DNA from: an uncultured bacterium
Lineage (GTDB): Bacteria; Vulcanimicrobiota; Xenobia; Xenobiales; Xenobiaceae
Length of the DNA stretch: 64,000 bases
Assembly (NCBI GenBank): GCA_934636825.1
Contig: CAKUBG010000004.1
Location: 1 to 64,000, forward strand
Reading direction: 5' to 3'
Shown: positions 8,336 through 17,145 of the stretch, piece by piece
Layout: every line of letters begins with the position of its first letter
Position numbering within the stretch: the stretch's first letter is position 1
Notes under the pieces: generated by a model
The model's input: only the letters and a program-made list of their open reading frames with translations
What the model was told of the DNA's origin: nothing
Database searches by the model: none
Position numbers and translations under genes: made by a program

Positions 8336-9676
8336 TCAAGCTTCGCATTTTCGCTCTAACAACATAAGTGTTTCAATATGTGGAGTATGAGGGAAGAAAT
8401 CGTAAAGTTGAGCTTGTACTAAGCGGTAGGCTTTTTGTAAAGTAGCATATTCTTCGATGAAGCGATGGCAATTGCAGGAAATATAAAGTAATTTTTCCGG
8501 CCCTTCGTTGACTACTCGTTCAATCATTTTGGGGTGGCAGCCACTGCGGGGAGGATCCAAAATGAGCAAACTGCACTCCAAGCTGGGCCAATCTTCCGAA
8601 TTGGCACAATAAAATTCGGCGGAGCGTCCCAGACGGGCGGCATTGCGTTTGGCGTGCTCAATAGCTTGAGGAACGGCCTCTACACCTATAAGATTGCCTT
8701 CCAAAGACAAGCCTATACTACCTACACCACAATACAGATCGAGAATCTTTTTCTGATGGCCTACCCATTGGCGAGCTGTGCGCAGCATGTGGGCGTAGGC
8801 GGGAGGATTCGATTGGAAGAAAGAGCGCCAACCCAAAGAAAATTCCAGATCGTTTACTTTCTCCTGAATTTCTGCCTGGCCGGCTAATAAATATTCTTTT
8901 TCGCCTGAAGCCACGGGACTGATAGCGTCGTGAATAACGTGGATAATCCCAGCAGCACCTTCTATTTGCATCAATGCTTCGGCCAGTTGTTGCAACGGAT
9001 TGTTGGCTTCTTCGAGAGCAAATGAAGTTGGTGTAGTTGTAACCAAAGCAACCAAAAATTGTTTCGTAAAAGAACTGTAACGAATAACTAAATAACGCAA
9101 GAATCCGCTATTACTTTTAGGATTCCAACCAGAAAATGAGTATTTCTTTTGCCAACGACGTACCGTACCAATTACTTCTCTATTGCAAGGCGGGCCGATA
9201 AAGCATTCGTCAACATCGGTGACTTTTTGGAAGAGGCCGCGAATATTAAATCCCAGGCGCTCGTCAATAAAACTTAGCTCTACTTTGCTGCGATAATACC
9301 AAGGAGTAGGGGCTTCTTGTACAGGTAAAATTTTTACCTGGGGAGCTAAATTGCGCAAAGCTGCTTCAATGGGAGCAGCCTTCATTATGGCTTGCTGGCT
9401 GTATTCAATATGTTGCAAAGCACAACCGCCACAAAAGCCGAAATGAGGACAAACCGCTTCTCGGCGATCGGGGCCAGGCTCTAACACTTGGCGTAGCCAG
9501 GACTGACGAGCACCTCTTTTTTTGCCTCCTATCATGCATAATGCGCGATCTTGAGGAGCAACACAATAACATCTAGCTTGAGTATCGTTGGAGCGCAAAG
9601 CTTGAAATTGACCGCGATTATTTAAGTGATCGGCAGAAAATATTAATTCTTCTGTGGGTACGGGACGCTTTTTCAT
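8336..9676 (-). CDS. RumA/TrmA-family RNA (uracil-5-)-methyltransferase
   Basis: 446 aa. Family members methylate C5 of uracil in 23S rRNA or tRNA using AdoMet and a catalytic cysteine. The N-terminal half carries the Fe-S cysteine motif CPHFGFCGGC. The C-terminal Rossmann domain has ILDLYCGVGSIGLSL (motif I), LLILDPPRSGCHPK and the nucleophile motif YISCNC. The family-typical N-terminal TRAM domain is not evident. It is monocistronic, ending at the shared terminator at 8280-8311. The exact target base cannot be decided without comparison (RlmD, RlmC, RlmCD or TrmA). Confidence 0.93.
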   Translation of the reverse strand: MKKRPVPTEELIFSADHLNNRGQFQALRSNDTQARCYCVAPQDRALCMIGGKKRGARQSWLRQVLEPGPDRREAVCPHFGFCGGCALQHIEYSQQAIMKAAPIEAALRNLAPQVKILPVQEAPTPWYYRSKVELSFIDERLGFNIRGLFQKVTDVDECFIGPPCNREVIGTVRRWQKKYSFSGWNPKSNSGFLRYLVIRYSSFTKQFLVALVTTTPTSFALEEANNPLQQLAEALMQIEGAAGIIHVIHDAISPVASGEKEYLLAGQAEIQEKVNDLEFSLGWRSFFQSNPPAYAHMLRTARQWVGHQKKILDLYCGVGSIGLSLEGNLIGVEAVPQAIEHAKRNAARLGRSAEFYCANSEDWPSLECSLLILDPPRSGCHPKMIERVVNEGPEKLLYISCNCHRFIEEYATLQKAYRLVQAQLYDFFPHTPHIETLMLLERKCEA

Positions 9677-10001
9677 AAATAAAATCCTTTTATTTTTCAG
9701 TACGCGGAATCCCCTGGCCTTGGAGGCTGTGGGAGGAGTTTAATTCGTAGCTGTCAATGTTAGCATTTGTCTTTCTGTTAGCAATTTGCTCTTCCTCTTG
9801 CTACAAGTTGAGCAGCTTTGGTAGGTTCGTAGTAAAAAAAATGGCTAATATGCGTTCTGAATTTCGATTATATGGCTGTACGTCTTGACATACTCGGTTA
9901 ATTAACTTAAAAAAAGAATCTGAAGTCATATTTATTTTGACAAAGCTGCCCAGACTGCAGCCGAGTTGTTTACTTTTTTATTTCCTAAGGAGAACCGAGC
10001 T
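9677..10001. other. Intergenic region, 325 bp
   Basis: This lies between two divergent genes and should hold both promoters. TTGACA near 9895-9900 is a possible plus-strand -35 box, but I see no matching strong -10. AAGGAG at 9987-9992 is the ribosome site of the acidic protein. No tRNA, known riboswitch or open frame was recognised. Confidence 0.5.
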
Positions 10002-10265
10002 ATGTGGTGGAATGATGCAGAGACTAGATACGGCGCCAGACGCAACCATGATTACGATATGGACGAAGAAGATGATTTCTATGATGACATGGATGACGAA
10101 GACGAGGACGAGTGGGACGAAGAAGACGATAGCGAATGGGATGAAGAAGACGATAGCGAGTGGGATGACGAAGAAGACGATATAAACTGGGACGACGACG
10201 AAGACGAAGAAGAATGGGACGACGAAGACGAAGATGACGACGAAGATTGGGATGACGAAGATTAA
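10002..10265 (+). CDS. Extremely acidic Asp/Glu/Trp repeat protein
   Basis: 87 aa from ATG 10002, with AAGGAG nine bases upstream. After a short head (MWWNDAETRYGARR) almost every residue is Asp or Glu, punctuated by single Trp residues in a repeating EWDEEDDS pattern (for example SEWDEEDDSEWDDEEDD). No hydrophobic core is possible, so it should be disordered, strongly negative and able to bind cations or basic proteins. The good ribosome site and the terminator directly after it support a real gene rather than a low-complexity artefact. The function is unknown. It lies just before mutS, which has its own promoter. Confidence 0.75.
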   Translation: MWWNDAETRYGARRNHDYDMDEEDDFYDDMDDEDEDEWDEEDDSEWDEEDDSEWDDEEDDINWDDDEDEEEWDDEDEDDDEDWDDED

Positions 10266-10297
10266 ACGTCTGAGCTTCTGAGATTTCTCCCAGTTAA

Positions 10298-10333
10298 AAC
10301 TGACCCCGACAAAGTAGGGGTTAGTTTTTTTTT
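10298..10333 (+). terminator. Intrinsic terminator after the acidic-protein gene
   Basis: AACTGACCCC and GGGGTTAGTT pair with one mismatch around a nine-base loop and run into a T-tract. Confidence 0.88.
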
Positions 10334-10335
10334 GC

Positions 10336-10364
10336 TTGAAAATCAACTATATAACGTATATAAA
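10336..10364 (+). promoter_or_regulatory. Sigma70-type promoter for mutS
   Basis: TTGAAA (10336-10341) and TATAAA (10359-10364) are separated by 17 bp in AT-rich DNA, directly after the upstream terminator and 38 bp before the mutS ATG. Confidence 0.7.
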
Positions 10365-10402
10365 ATACATATTTTTTAGAGAGAATATATTTTTTAAGAC
10401 TT

Positions 10403-12895
10403 ATGGCTGACAACAATAAAGAACAATTAACTCCCTTATTTCAACAGTATTTTGGTTTATGCGAAGCAAATCCCGATTGTTTGGTCTTAATGCAATGCGG
10501 CGATTTTTATGAAGCTTATGGCCAAGGAGCGGAAATCTTTGCTAGAGATGGCGAAATTCTTCTTACAGCCAAAGAGGGAGGGGCTGGGCGCAAAATCCCT
10601 ATGGCGGGCATCCCGTTACACACGCTGGAAGCTTATTTGCGAGTTTTGGTAGCTAAAGGCCATAGGGTGGCTGTCGCTGAGCAAATGGCTTTGCCTTCTG
10701 AATGTAAAGGTATTGTGCCTCGTGAAGTGACGCGTATTGTTACAGCCGGCACTATTTTAGATACCCAGAGCCTTGATGATAAGGATCACAATTATTTAGT
10801 GTGCCTAGTTTTTGCTAAAAATAGCCAAGTCGGTTTTTCCGCTGCCGATGTCGGCACAGGCGATTTCTATGGTTGCGAATTTTCTTTAGACAATATTGAG
10901 CAAATCTCTGAAGAAGTGCTGCGCTTTCAGCCTTCGGAGTTAATCTATGTTGAACAAGTTACAGATAGTAAAATATCCGATTTAATTGAAAATATCAAAG
11001 CTCAAATGCGCACTCTCAGCTTAGTTCCTCGAGTTTTTTCTGCTTCGAACGAAATTTGTGAAGAGATGCTGAAGCGCGAATTTAAGTTGGGTAGCTTAGC
11101 CGGTTTGGGCTTATCGGAGTATAAACAGGGAGTAGCGGCTTTGGCTTGCATGCTCGATTATATAAAACGTATAGCTATGCACCATACCATCACTTTAGAG
11201 CCGCCTCGCCTTTTAGCTAATAGAAGCAATTTAATTATCGATCTTACCACTAGACGCAATTTGGAATTGGTCGAAACGCTTTTAGGCAGAGAACGCAAAG
11301 GCAGCCTTCTGGAAGCTGTCGACTCTACTTGCACTTCTATGGGAGCGCGTAAACTGAAAGAGTGGATTTTGCGCCCCTTGTGTGATAAAGAGGCTATAAA
11401 ATCACGCCACGATCTTTGTCAGGATTTAGTCGAAAACGAAGAGGCTAGGGCTGAATTAAGGCGTGAGTTAAAAACGATAGTTGATATAGAACGTCTCCTG
11501 GCCAGAGTTTCTTACGGCACTTTCAATGCGCGTGAATTGTTAGGTATCGGAACTTCTCTGGCTAAAGTGCCTAATTTTGTGCAAATAGTAAAGCACTTAA
11601 AATCTCCGGCTTGGCAAGCTATCGCAAAAGGCTTAGAGCAAGATGCTGAGGATCTTGCCGAACTTAGCCATTTATTGGAAAGAGCTATCAATCCTGAAGC
11701 TCCTTTGTCTTTAAAAGAAGGCGGTATTATTCGTCAAGGCTACAGCGCCGAACTAGACAAATTGCGTGAATTACATTCCCATGGTAAAGAATGGCTCAGC
11801 CGTTTGGAAGAACGTGAGCGAGAGAGTACCGGCATAAAAAATCTAAAAGTAGGCTACACTTCTGTTTTCGGCTATTATATTGAAGTTACCAAAGCCAACT
11901 CCAAATTGGTACCTATTCACTATACACGCAAACAAACTTTAGTAAACAGCGAGCGCTACATAATCCCGGAATTAAAAGAACACGAAGTAAAAGTTTTGGG
12001 TGCTCAAGAGCAAATAAAAAAATTGGAATATGAGCTATTTCAAGAGCTGCGGGCTGCGGCAGCTGCCCATACGCAAGCTTTGCGTCGTTTAGCCAAGCTT
12101 TTGGCTGAATTGGATATCTATGCTTCCTTTGCACAAATTGCCATCAATCGCCATTGGGTTCGTCCCGAACTTGCGGAAGAACCTTGTGCGGAAATTATCA
12201 AAGGGCGCCATCCTGTTGTAGAACAGACTTTAGGTGAATTTGTGCCTAACGATTGCCATTTAAGTGCCGACAAGCCGATGATTATTCTGACCGGTCCCAA
12301 TATGAGTGGTAAATCTACTTGGCTTAGACAAGTAGCTCAAATTGCTATTTTGGCGCAAATGGGCTCTTTTGTGCCTGCTCAACGGGCCAAACTTTCTATT
12401 TTTGATAGAATTTTTACCCGAGTAGGAGCTAGTGACGATCTTCATTTAGGGCAATCTACTTTTATGGTAGAAATGAATGAAACTGCCAATATCGTCAATA
12501 ATTCTACAGCCAAATCTTTGGTCGTTTTAGATGAAATTGGACGTGGTACTAGCACTTTTGACGGCTTAGCTATAGCTCAAGCTGTAGTAGAATATTTGCA
12601 CGACGGGCCTAAGCCACTGACACTTTTTGCTACTCATTTTCATGAATTGACTAAGCTGGGGCGTACTCTCAAAGGTTGTCGCAATTTTAGAGTGGCTGTT
12701 AAAGAATTGCCTGACGAAGTAGTTTTCTTACACAAAATTGTCCCCGGCGGCGCTGATCGCAGCTATGGTATTTATGTAGCCAAGTTGGCCGGTATGCCTT
12801 CGGCTTTGTTGCAAAGAGCTGAAGCTTTACTTAAACGTATGGAGCAGAACAAAAAGTCTAAAAGCGATGCTTCTCAGCTTGGGTTCGATTTGTAA
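10403..12895 (+). CDS. mutS: DNA mismatch repair ATPase MutS
   Basis: 830 aa. It recognises mispairs and short loops as a dimer and starts mismatch repair. Near residue 38, MQCGDFYEAYG holds the Phe-x-Glu mismatch-reading motif of the MutS1 class. The ATPase has Walker A GPNMSGKST (near residue 630), Walker B and signature DEIGRGTSTFDGLAIA, and the TLFATHFHEL segment. The length is close to the usual 850-860; the C-terminal tetramerisation tail is short. No mutL is seen in this window. The start codon has no strong ribosome site. Confidence 0.98.
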   Translation: MADNNKEQLTPLFQQYFGLCEANPDCLVLMQCGDFYEAYGQGAEIFARDGEILLTAKEGGAGRKIPMAGIPLHTLEAYLRVLVAKGHRVAVAEQMALPSECKGIVPREVTRIVTAGTILDTQSLDDKDHNYLVCLVFAKNSQVGFSAADVGTGDFYGCEFSLDNIEQISEEVLRFQPSELIYVEQVTDSKISDLIENIKAQMRTLSLVPRVFSASNEICEEMLKREFKLGSLAGLGLSEYKQGVAALACMLDYIKRIAMHHTITLEPPRLLANRSNLIIDLTTRRNLELVETLLGRERKGSLLEAVDSTCTSMGARKLKEWILRPLCDKEAIKSRHDLCQDLVENEEARAELRRELKTIVDIERLLARVSYGTFNARELLGIGTSLAKVPNFVQIVKHLKSPAWQAIAKGLEQDAEDLAELSHLLERAINPEAPLSLKEGGIIRQGYSAELDKLRELHSHGKEWLSRLEERERESTGIKNLKVGYTSVFGYYIEVTKANSKLVPIHYTRKQTLVNSERYIIPELKEHEVKVLGAQEQIKKLEYELFQELRAAAAAHTQALRRLAKLLAELDIYASFAQIAINRHWVRPELAEEPCAEIIKGRHPVVEQTLGEFVPNDCHLSADKPMIILTGPNMSGKSTWLRQVAQIAILAQMGSFVPAQRAKLSIFDRIFTRVGASDDLHLGQSTFMVEMNETANIVNNSTAKSLVVLDEIGRGTSTFDGLAIAQAVVEYLHDGPKPLTLFATHFHELTKLGRTLKGCRNFRVAVKELPDEVVFLHKIVPGGADRSYGIYVAKLAGMPSALLQRAEALLKRMEQNKKSKSDASQLGFDL

Positions 12896-12967
12896 CGAAC
12901 ACTAAGAAGTGAGCTCCCTCTGTTTATTTTATCGGTTGCATATTCTTTTATAGGGGTTTAAATAATT

Positions 12968-13177
12968 ATGTTCGGTTTGGGACTTGGAGAATGGGCTTTG
13001 ATTTTGGGAGCGGCTGTTTTGCTTTTTGGCCCCAAATATATTGGCGGCTTGGGTAAAAAAGTCCTGAAAAATGTACATTTAATAAGCCAAGAATTTAAAG
13101 AAGGTTACGAAGAAGGCGGTTCAGCGACTTCTTCTGTTTCTTCTGAATCTAAGACTGAAGCTAAGGAAAGTCGTTAA
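12968..13177 (+). CDS. tatA: Twin-arginine translocase subunit TatA
   Basis: 69 aa. One membrane segment (LGEWALILGAAVLLFGPKYI) is followed by the FGPK hinge, an amphipathic helix and a polar, acidic/serine-rich tail, the TatA/E layout. AGGGG lies upstream of the ATG. tatC follows three bases after the stop, so the two form a minimal Tat operon, with TatA probably also doing the TatB job. Confidence 0.95.
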   Translation: MFGLGLGEWALILGAAVLLFGPKYIGGLGKKVLKNVHLISQEFKEGYEEGGSATSSVSSESKTEAKESR

Positions 13178-13180
13178 ACT

Positions 13181-13990
13181 TTGGACGAAAATCGAGAAAA
13201 TGAGTGCGTAAAGTCTTTGGCACTTGCTATGGACAAATCTCTCCAGTCTCAAGCTGTACCTGGGGCAGAAAATAACGAAGACGAAGTTGATCAAGATATA
13301 GAACTTAGCTTGACCGAGCATTTGGAAGAGTTGCGCCGACGCATCTTTTATTGTGCTGTCACTTGGTTGGTCGCTAGTTGTGTTTCTTACTGTTACGTAG
13401 ATCGCTTTTTGGCTAAAGTGAGAGAAATGGCTGGCCAAGGCTTTACTTTTGTCTATACCAGCCCTACCGAAGCTTTTATGGCTTTTATTAAATTGGCTAT
13501 GATTGCTGGGTTGGTTATCTCTTTGCCGGTCATTATTTACAATATCGGCGCTTTTGTAAATCCGGCTCTCAAGCGCAAAGAACGCAACTTGGTACTTACT
13601 TTAGCTCCTTTGTGCCTCTTGCTTTTTGCTAGCGGAGCCGCTTTTGCTTGGTTTGTAGCTTTGCCCATTATGTGGCGCTTTTTTCTCAGCTTTCAAGCTG
13701 AAGGTATTACGGCGCTTTGGACTATTGGCGAAGTGGTAGGCTTTGCTTCTGGGCTGATTTTAGCCTGTGGCTGTGTTTTTGAATTGCCTATAGTAATAAT
13801 CGGAGCTGCCAAAATAGGCCTTATTTCTTATGAAAAGTTAGCTGGAACCAGGAGAGTGGCTTACTTTACTATTTTAGTGCTGACAGCTATTATTACTCCC
13901 ACACCGGATGCTTTTACTTGTGCAGTGGTGGCTGTCCCTATTATCGCTCTATTTGAGCTTAGTTTGCTTTTCTTGCGTTTTGTCAAATAA
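13181..13990 (+). CDS. tatC: Twin-arginine translocase subunit TatC
   Basis: 269 aa from TTG 13181, with AAGGAAAG within the end of tatA; ATG 13229 is a weaker alternative. A polar acidic N-terminal extension of about 40 residues precedes the conserved TatC core LTEHLEELRRRIFY, followed by VYTSPTEAFMAFIK, the ALKRKERN loop and six predicted membrane segments. TatC binds the twin-arginine signal of folded export substrates. It ends at the strong hairpin at 14009-14050. Confidence 0.96.
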   Translation: MDENRENECVKSLALAMDKSLQSQAVPGAENNEDEVDQDIELSLTEHLEELRRRIFYCAVTWLVASCVSYCYVDRFLAKVREMAGQGFTFVYTSPTEAFMAFIKLAMIAGLVISLPVIIYNIGAFVNPALKRKERNLVLTLAPLCLLLFASGAAFAWFVALPIMWRFFLSFQAEGITALWTIGEVVGFASGLILACGCVFELPIVIIGAAKIGLISYEKLAGTRRVAYFTILVLTAIITPTPDAFTCAVVAVPIIALFELSLLFLRFVK

Positions 13991-14008
13991 CATGTATTTA
14001 ATTAAGTA

Positions 14009-14050
14009 AAATATAGCCCCGGCCAGAAAGCTCTGGCCGGGGCTATATTT
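14009..14050. terminator. Bidirectional hairpin terminator
   Basis: 18-bp perfect arms (14009-14026 and 14033-14050) enclose a six-base loop between the convergent tatC gene and the CofE-like gene. The arms are A/T-rich outside and GC-rich inside, which suits both strands. Confidence 0.9.
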
Positions 14051-14093
14051 ATGAGCTTTTATATGGCAAGGCGGTGCTTACCATTTTGGCTTT

Positions 14094-15362
14094 TTAGGCT
14101 TGAGGAGCCTCAGTTTCGGGAGTTGGCATAGGCATGGGCTCTGTCTTTATAACATTTACAGTTGCCACAGCCGGGCGGCGATCTCTAATCACTACCAAAG
14201 GAGTCATTTCGCCGGCATTGCCCTGAGGATTGGGCTTCAAAGCTTCAACTACTTCAGCTTTACGGTTAGGATCTGTAATAGCTAATACGTCAACTTTACC
14301 CAAGTCGTTGGCGTCAACTATCGTTACGTCGAAGCCGGTAGCTTCCTTGATCTCTTGGCATACTTTTTGAGGATAGGCCGGAGCTAAGACTACATGCTTA
14401 TCGAAAGGAGGCAGAGTGCCGGTGCAATCGTCGATAGCTGCTACCATACGACCGGTAACACGATAAAATTCTCCAGGACGACCGATAAATTTTCCGATCA
14501 AACCGCGGAACATACCATAAAGAATTTTCCAGGTACCAACTTCACGGAAGGCCATTTCCAAAGAGTATACTGAAGAAAGAGAGGAGTTCATATCAAAGAA
14601 CAGATTGAGGCGGCGGGCCAAATAGCGAGGCTGAATATCTTCGCAATAGGCAACGCGTCCTTGCATAATAGCTACTGGGCTTTCGGCTAAGGCGATAATG
14701 TCGCCGGGCTTAGCAACATCGGCAGTATATTCTTTGACTACATTGATAATATCGTCGCCGGGCATGAGTAAGCGAGTAGGAACGGGAACGGCGGGAGCGT
14801 CAGGAGCAATTTCCTTCTTAGGAGGCTTGACGCTAACGGCTTTGCGTCTTTCGGGAGCTACTTCCTTGAACTCGGCAGCATTGAGAGTAATAACCTGACG
14901 TCTGTATTTCATAGGAGTGCGACAGTAGTATTTGAAGTTAATATCTACGCGGAACTCACCTAATTCGGCCACTGCTTTGCGCACATCGGGAGCGGTCAGC
15001 CAAATTTCTACTTCAGCAGTTAGTTTTTTACCGGGTTTAATAATAACGGCTTCCCAGTAACCGTCTTCTCTGGGGGCTTCAGGGTTTATTAAACTTACGA
15101 TAGGGTGAAGATCGGAATAACGTAAGCCTATAGGCTGTAAGCAAGCGTGAGCATCGATTACTAAGCCCTGTTGAGTGCCGGAATTTTGGAAGGGAAAAGA
15201 AAAGCGCAAGCGAGCGTGGCTGGCGTCAGGATATTCGACGCGCATATTGTCTACTTGTTCGGCGGCAGCTCTGACGACTGCATCGGCGCGAGATGAAGCA
15301 ATAAATTCAAGAGCTAAAACTGTAAGAGCGGGAACGGCCAAAAGGGTTGAAGCCCAGCACAT
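14094..15362 (-). CDS. CofE-like (F420-0:gamma-glutamyl ligase family) protein with N-terminal membrane anchor
   Basis: 422 aa. The N-terminus is a signal or anchor segment (STLLAVPALTVLALEFIASS). Residues about 30-165 look like a beta-rich extracytoplasmic domain. From about residue 215 it resembles the F420 ligase fold: KPGDIIALAESPVAIMQGR, GRPGEFYRV, AIDDCTGTLPPFDKHVVLAP and TIVDANDLGKVDVLA. A proline-rich tail closes it. Such proteins occur in bacteria without known F420 biosynthesis, and no other F420 gene is in the window, so a gamma-glutamyl or amide ligase role on another substrate is possible. GGAGGA precedes the ATG. It lies downstream of the ECF transporter genes on the same strand. 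Confidence 0.7.
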   Translation of the reverse strand: MCWASTLLAVPALTVLALEFIASSRADAVVRAAAEQVDNMRVEYPDASHARLRFSFPFQNSGTQQGLVIDAHACLQPIGLRYSDLHPIVSLINPEAPREDGYWEAVIIKPGKKLTAEVEIWLTAPDVRKAVAELGEFRVDINFKYYCRTPMKYRRQVITLNAAEFKEVAPERRKAVSVKPPKKEIAPDAPAVPVPTRLLMPGDDIINVVKEYTADVAKPGDIIALAESPVAIMQGRVAYCEDIQPRYLARRLNLFFDMNSSLSSVYSLEMAFREVGTWKILYGMFRGLIGKFIGRPGEFYRVTGRMVAAIDDCTGTLPPFDKHVVLAPAYPQKVCQEIKEATGFDVTIVDANDLGKVDVLAITDPNRKAEVVEALKPNPQGNAGEMTPLVVIRDRRPAVATVNVIKTEPMPMPTPETEAPQA

Positions 15363-15420
15363 AAGGATTCCTCCATAAAATGCATAAAAATGTCAGTATG
15401 TTTTTTGAAAGGATTGGCGT

Positions 15421-17133
15421 TTATCCTGCAATACCGTCTGAAGAGGAGACTTGTAACTCCTTCTTAAGTTGCGCACTTTCAATTATATCGCTACTTAGTT
15501 GCAAAGCTTGAGCAAATTTGGCAACGCTGGGGCGTGGCAACTCCATATGGCGCAACAATACATCTTTGGTGGCGCCGAAATCGATCAATTTGCCTTGATT
15601 AAGCAAAACTGTTTTTTGACAATATCGGCTGACCAGATCCATATTATGAGTAATTAAGATAACTAAAGTTCTTCTCTGTATGCGCAAATAGTTAAGCATA
15701 TCGATAAAAATTTGGTAACTCTCTTCGTCCAGTGCAGCATTAGGCTCGTCCATGACTATGGCGAGTGTATGCATAGACAAAACGCTTGCCCAAGTTAGGC
15801 GGCGCAATTGAGCATTGCTCAATTCATAGGGGTGTACATTTTTTAAGTTGAGTAAATGGGTAATTTCCAGGGCTTCATGGCAACGTTGTTCTACTTCTCT
15901 GGGTGTTAGTCCAAGATTCTGTGGGCCGAAAGCCGTTTCTGACCAAACGTCGGTGGCAAATATTTGCTCACGCGCGTTATGAAATATAAAACCTATTTGG
16001 GAAGCTAATTGCCACGAAGGAGTATTGCCGGTATTACGACCGTTTATAAGCAAAGCACCTTGTTGAGGACGCAGCAAACCGCTACTCATTTGGGCCAGAG
16101 TAGTTTTTCCTGCTCCATTAGAGCCGCAAAAAGCTACGCAGTCAGGAGCTTGTAAGGTCAAATTGATATTACTTAGTGTTGGTACTTGCCCATCGTAACT
16201 GAAAGAAACATTTTGCCAGCTTACAGTTAAGTCGGCAGCGGATGATTCTATTTGTACATTTCCTTTTGCAAGTGATGCTCTTGGTAATTCAGGACTCGAT
16301 TCGGCAGCTAATATTTGCCAATTCCGGCGTAAAAAATCTATCGATTCTTTTTCGGTAACGGGCCAGCTTGTAATAGGTTGACGCTCTTCTAAATTAAAAT
16401 CTTGCAGCACTCTGGTCCAGGGAGCTTTGAGACTTCCGGAATTGGCGAGCAACTGAGGCTGGCCGTCGCTGACGAGTTTGCCTTTATCCAATTGAAGCCA
16501 GCGTGAAAAATAGGCTGCTTCTTCTAAGTCGGAGGAGGCCCAAATAATTAGACGCTGAGAAGAAGCTGAGTTAAGCACATAATCCAGAAGGGTTTGGCGA
16601 GCTTTGGCGTCGAGAAAGGCCGCAGGCTCGTCTAACAGCAGAATAGTTGGCTCCAAAATAAGTACAGAAGCGATAATTAGGCGCTGTTGTTGTCCGCTGG
16701 ACAGTGATTGGGGATGACGTTCGGCCATATCTTGCAAGTCGAAAGCTTGTAAAATATGTTCGGTGTGAATGCACATTTGCTCTGGATCAACGCCCAAATT
16801 GCCCAAACTCCAAGCTACTTCTTCTTTTACAGTAGAGCAAATGCCCGAGAGCTGATAATGTGGCTGTGAAGATATGTAACCTATTTTGCGCAAACGTTCT
16901 TCCGGCTTCAATTTATTGAGAAATTGACCGTTAAGTTGCAATTCCCCCTTTATTTCTCCCTTTATTAAATTGGGTATGAAACCGGCTATAGCTTGCAAAA
17001 GGGTGCTTTTACCGGAGCCGGAAGCGCCTGTCAGAGCGATTGATTCTCCGGGTTGAGCCTGAAAAGAAATATCTTTTAATATCGGTTCGGCAGCTAATTT
17101 AGGTGTAAAGGTAAAATTTTTAATTTCCAGCAT
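15421..17133 (-). CDS. ECF transporter ATPase, two ABC domains fused (EcfA-EcfA')
   Basis: 570 aa with two ABC domains. The first has Walker A GASGSGKST (about residue 38), signature LSSGQQQRL and Walker B ILLLDEPAAFLD. The second has Walker A GSNGAGKTT (about residue 335), but its signature is degenerate (LSNAQLRRL) with Walker B AIVMDEPNAALDE. One chain therefore supplies both halves of the ATPase dimer that drives an energy-coupling-factor vitamin importer. It starts 12 bases after the fused membrane gene and forms an operon with it. Confidence 0.93.
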   Translation of the reverse strand: MLEIKNFTFTPKLAAEPILKDISFQAQPGESIALTGASGSGKSTLLQAIAGFIPNLIKGEIKGELQLNGQFLNKLKPEERLRKIGYISSQPHYQLSGICSTVKEEVAWSLGNLGVDPEQMCIHTEHILQAFDLQDMAERHPQSLSSGQQQRLIIASVLILEPTILLLDEPAAFLDAKARQTLLDYVLNSASSQRLIIWASSDLEEAAYFSRWLQLDKGKLVSDGQPQLLANSGSLKAPWTRVLQDFNLEERQPITSWPVTEKESIDFLRRNWQILAAESSPELPRASLAKGNVQIESSAADLTVSWQNVSFSYDGQVPTLSNINLTLQAPDCVAFCGSNGAGKTTLAQMSSGLLRPQQGALLINGRNTGNTPSWQLASQIGFIFHNAREQIFATDVWSETAFGPQNLGLTPREVEQRCHEALEITHLLNLKNVHPYELSNAQLRRLTWASVLSMHTLAIVMDEPNAALDEESYQIFIDMLNYLRIQRRTLVILITHNMDLVSRYCQKTVLLNQGKLIDFGATKDVLLRHMELPRPSVAKFAQALQLSSDIIESAQLKKELQVSSSDGIAG

Positions 17134-17145
17134 GTCGATTAATTT

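Noticed and set aside
9978..10346. Minus-strand Val/Phe/Ile-rich open frame of 122 codons
   Set aside because: It is the antisense of the Asp/Glu codons of the acidic protein and crosses the terminator. It looks like a membrane protein only because of codon complementarity.
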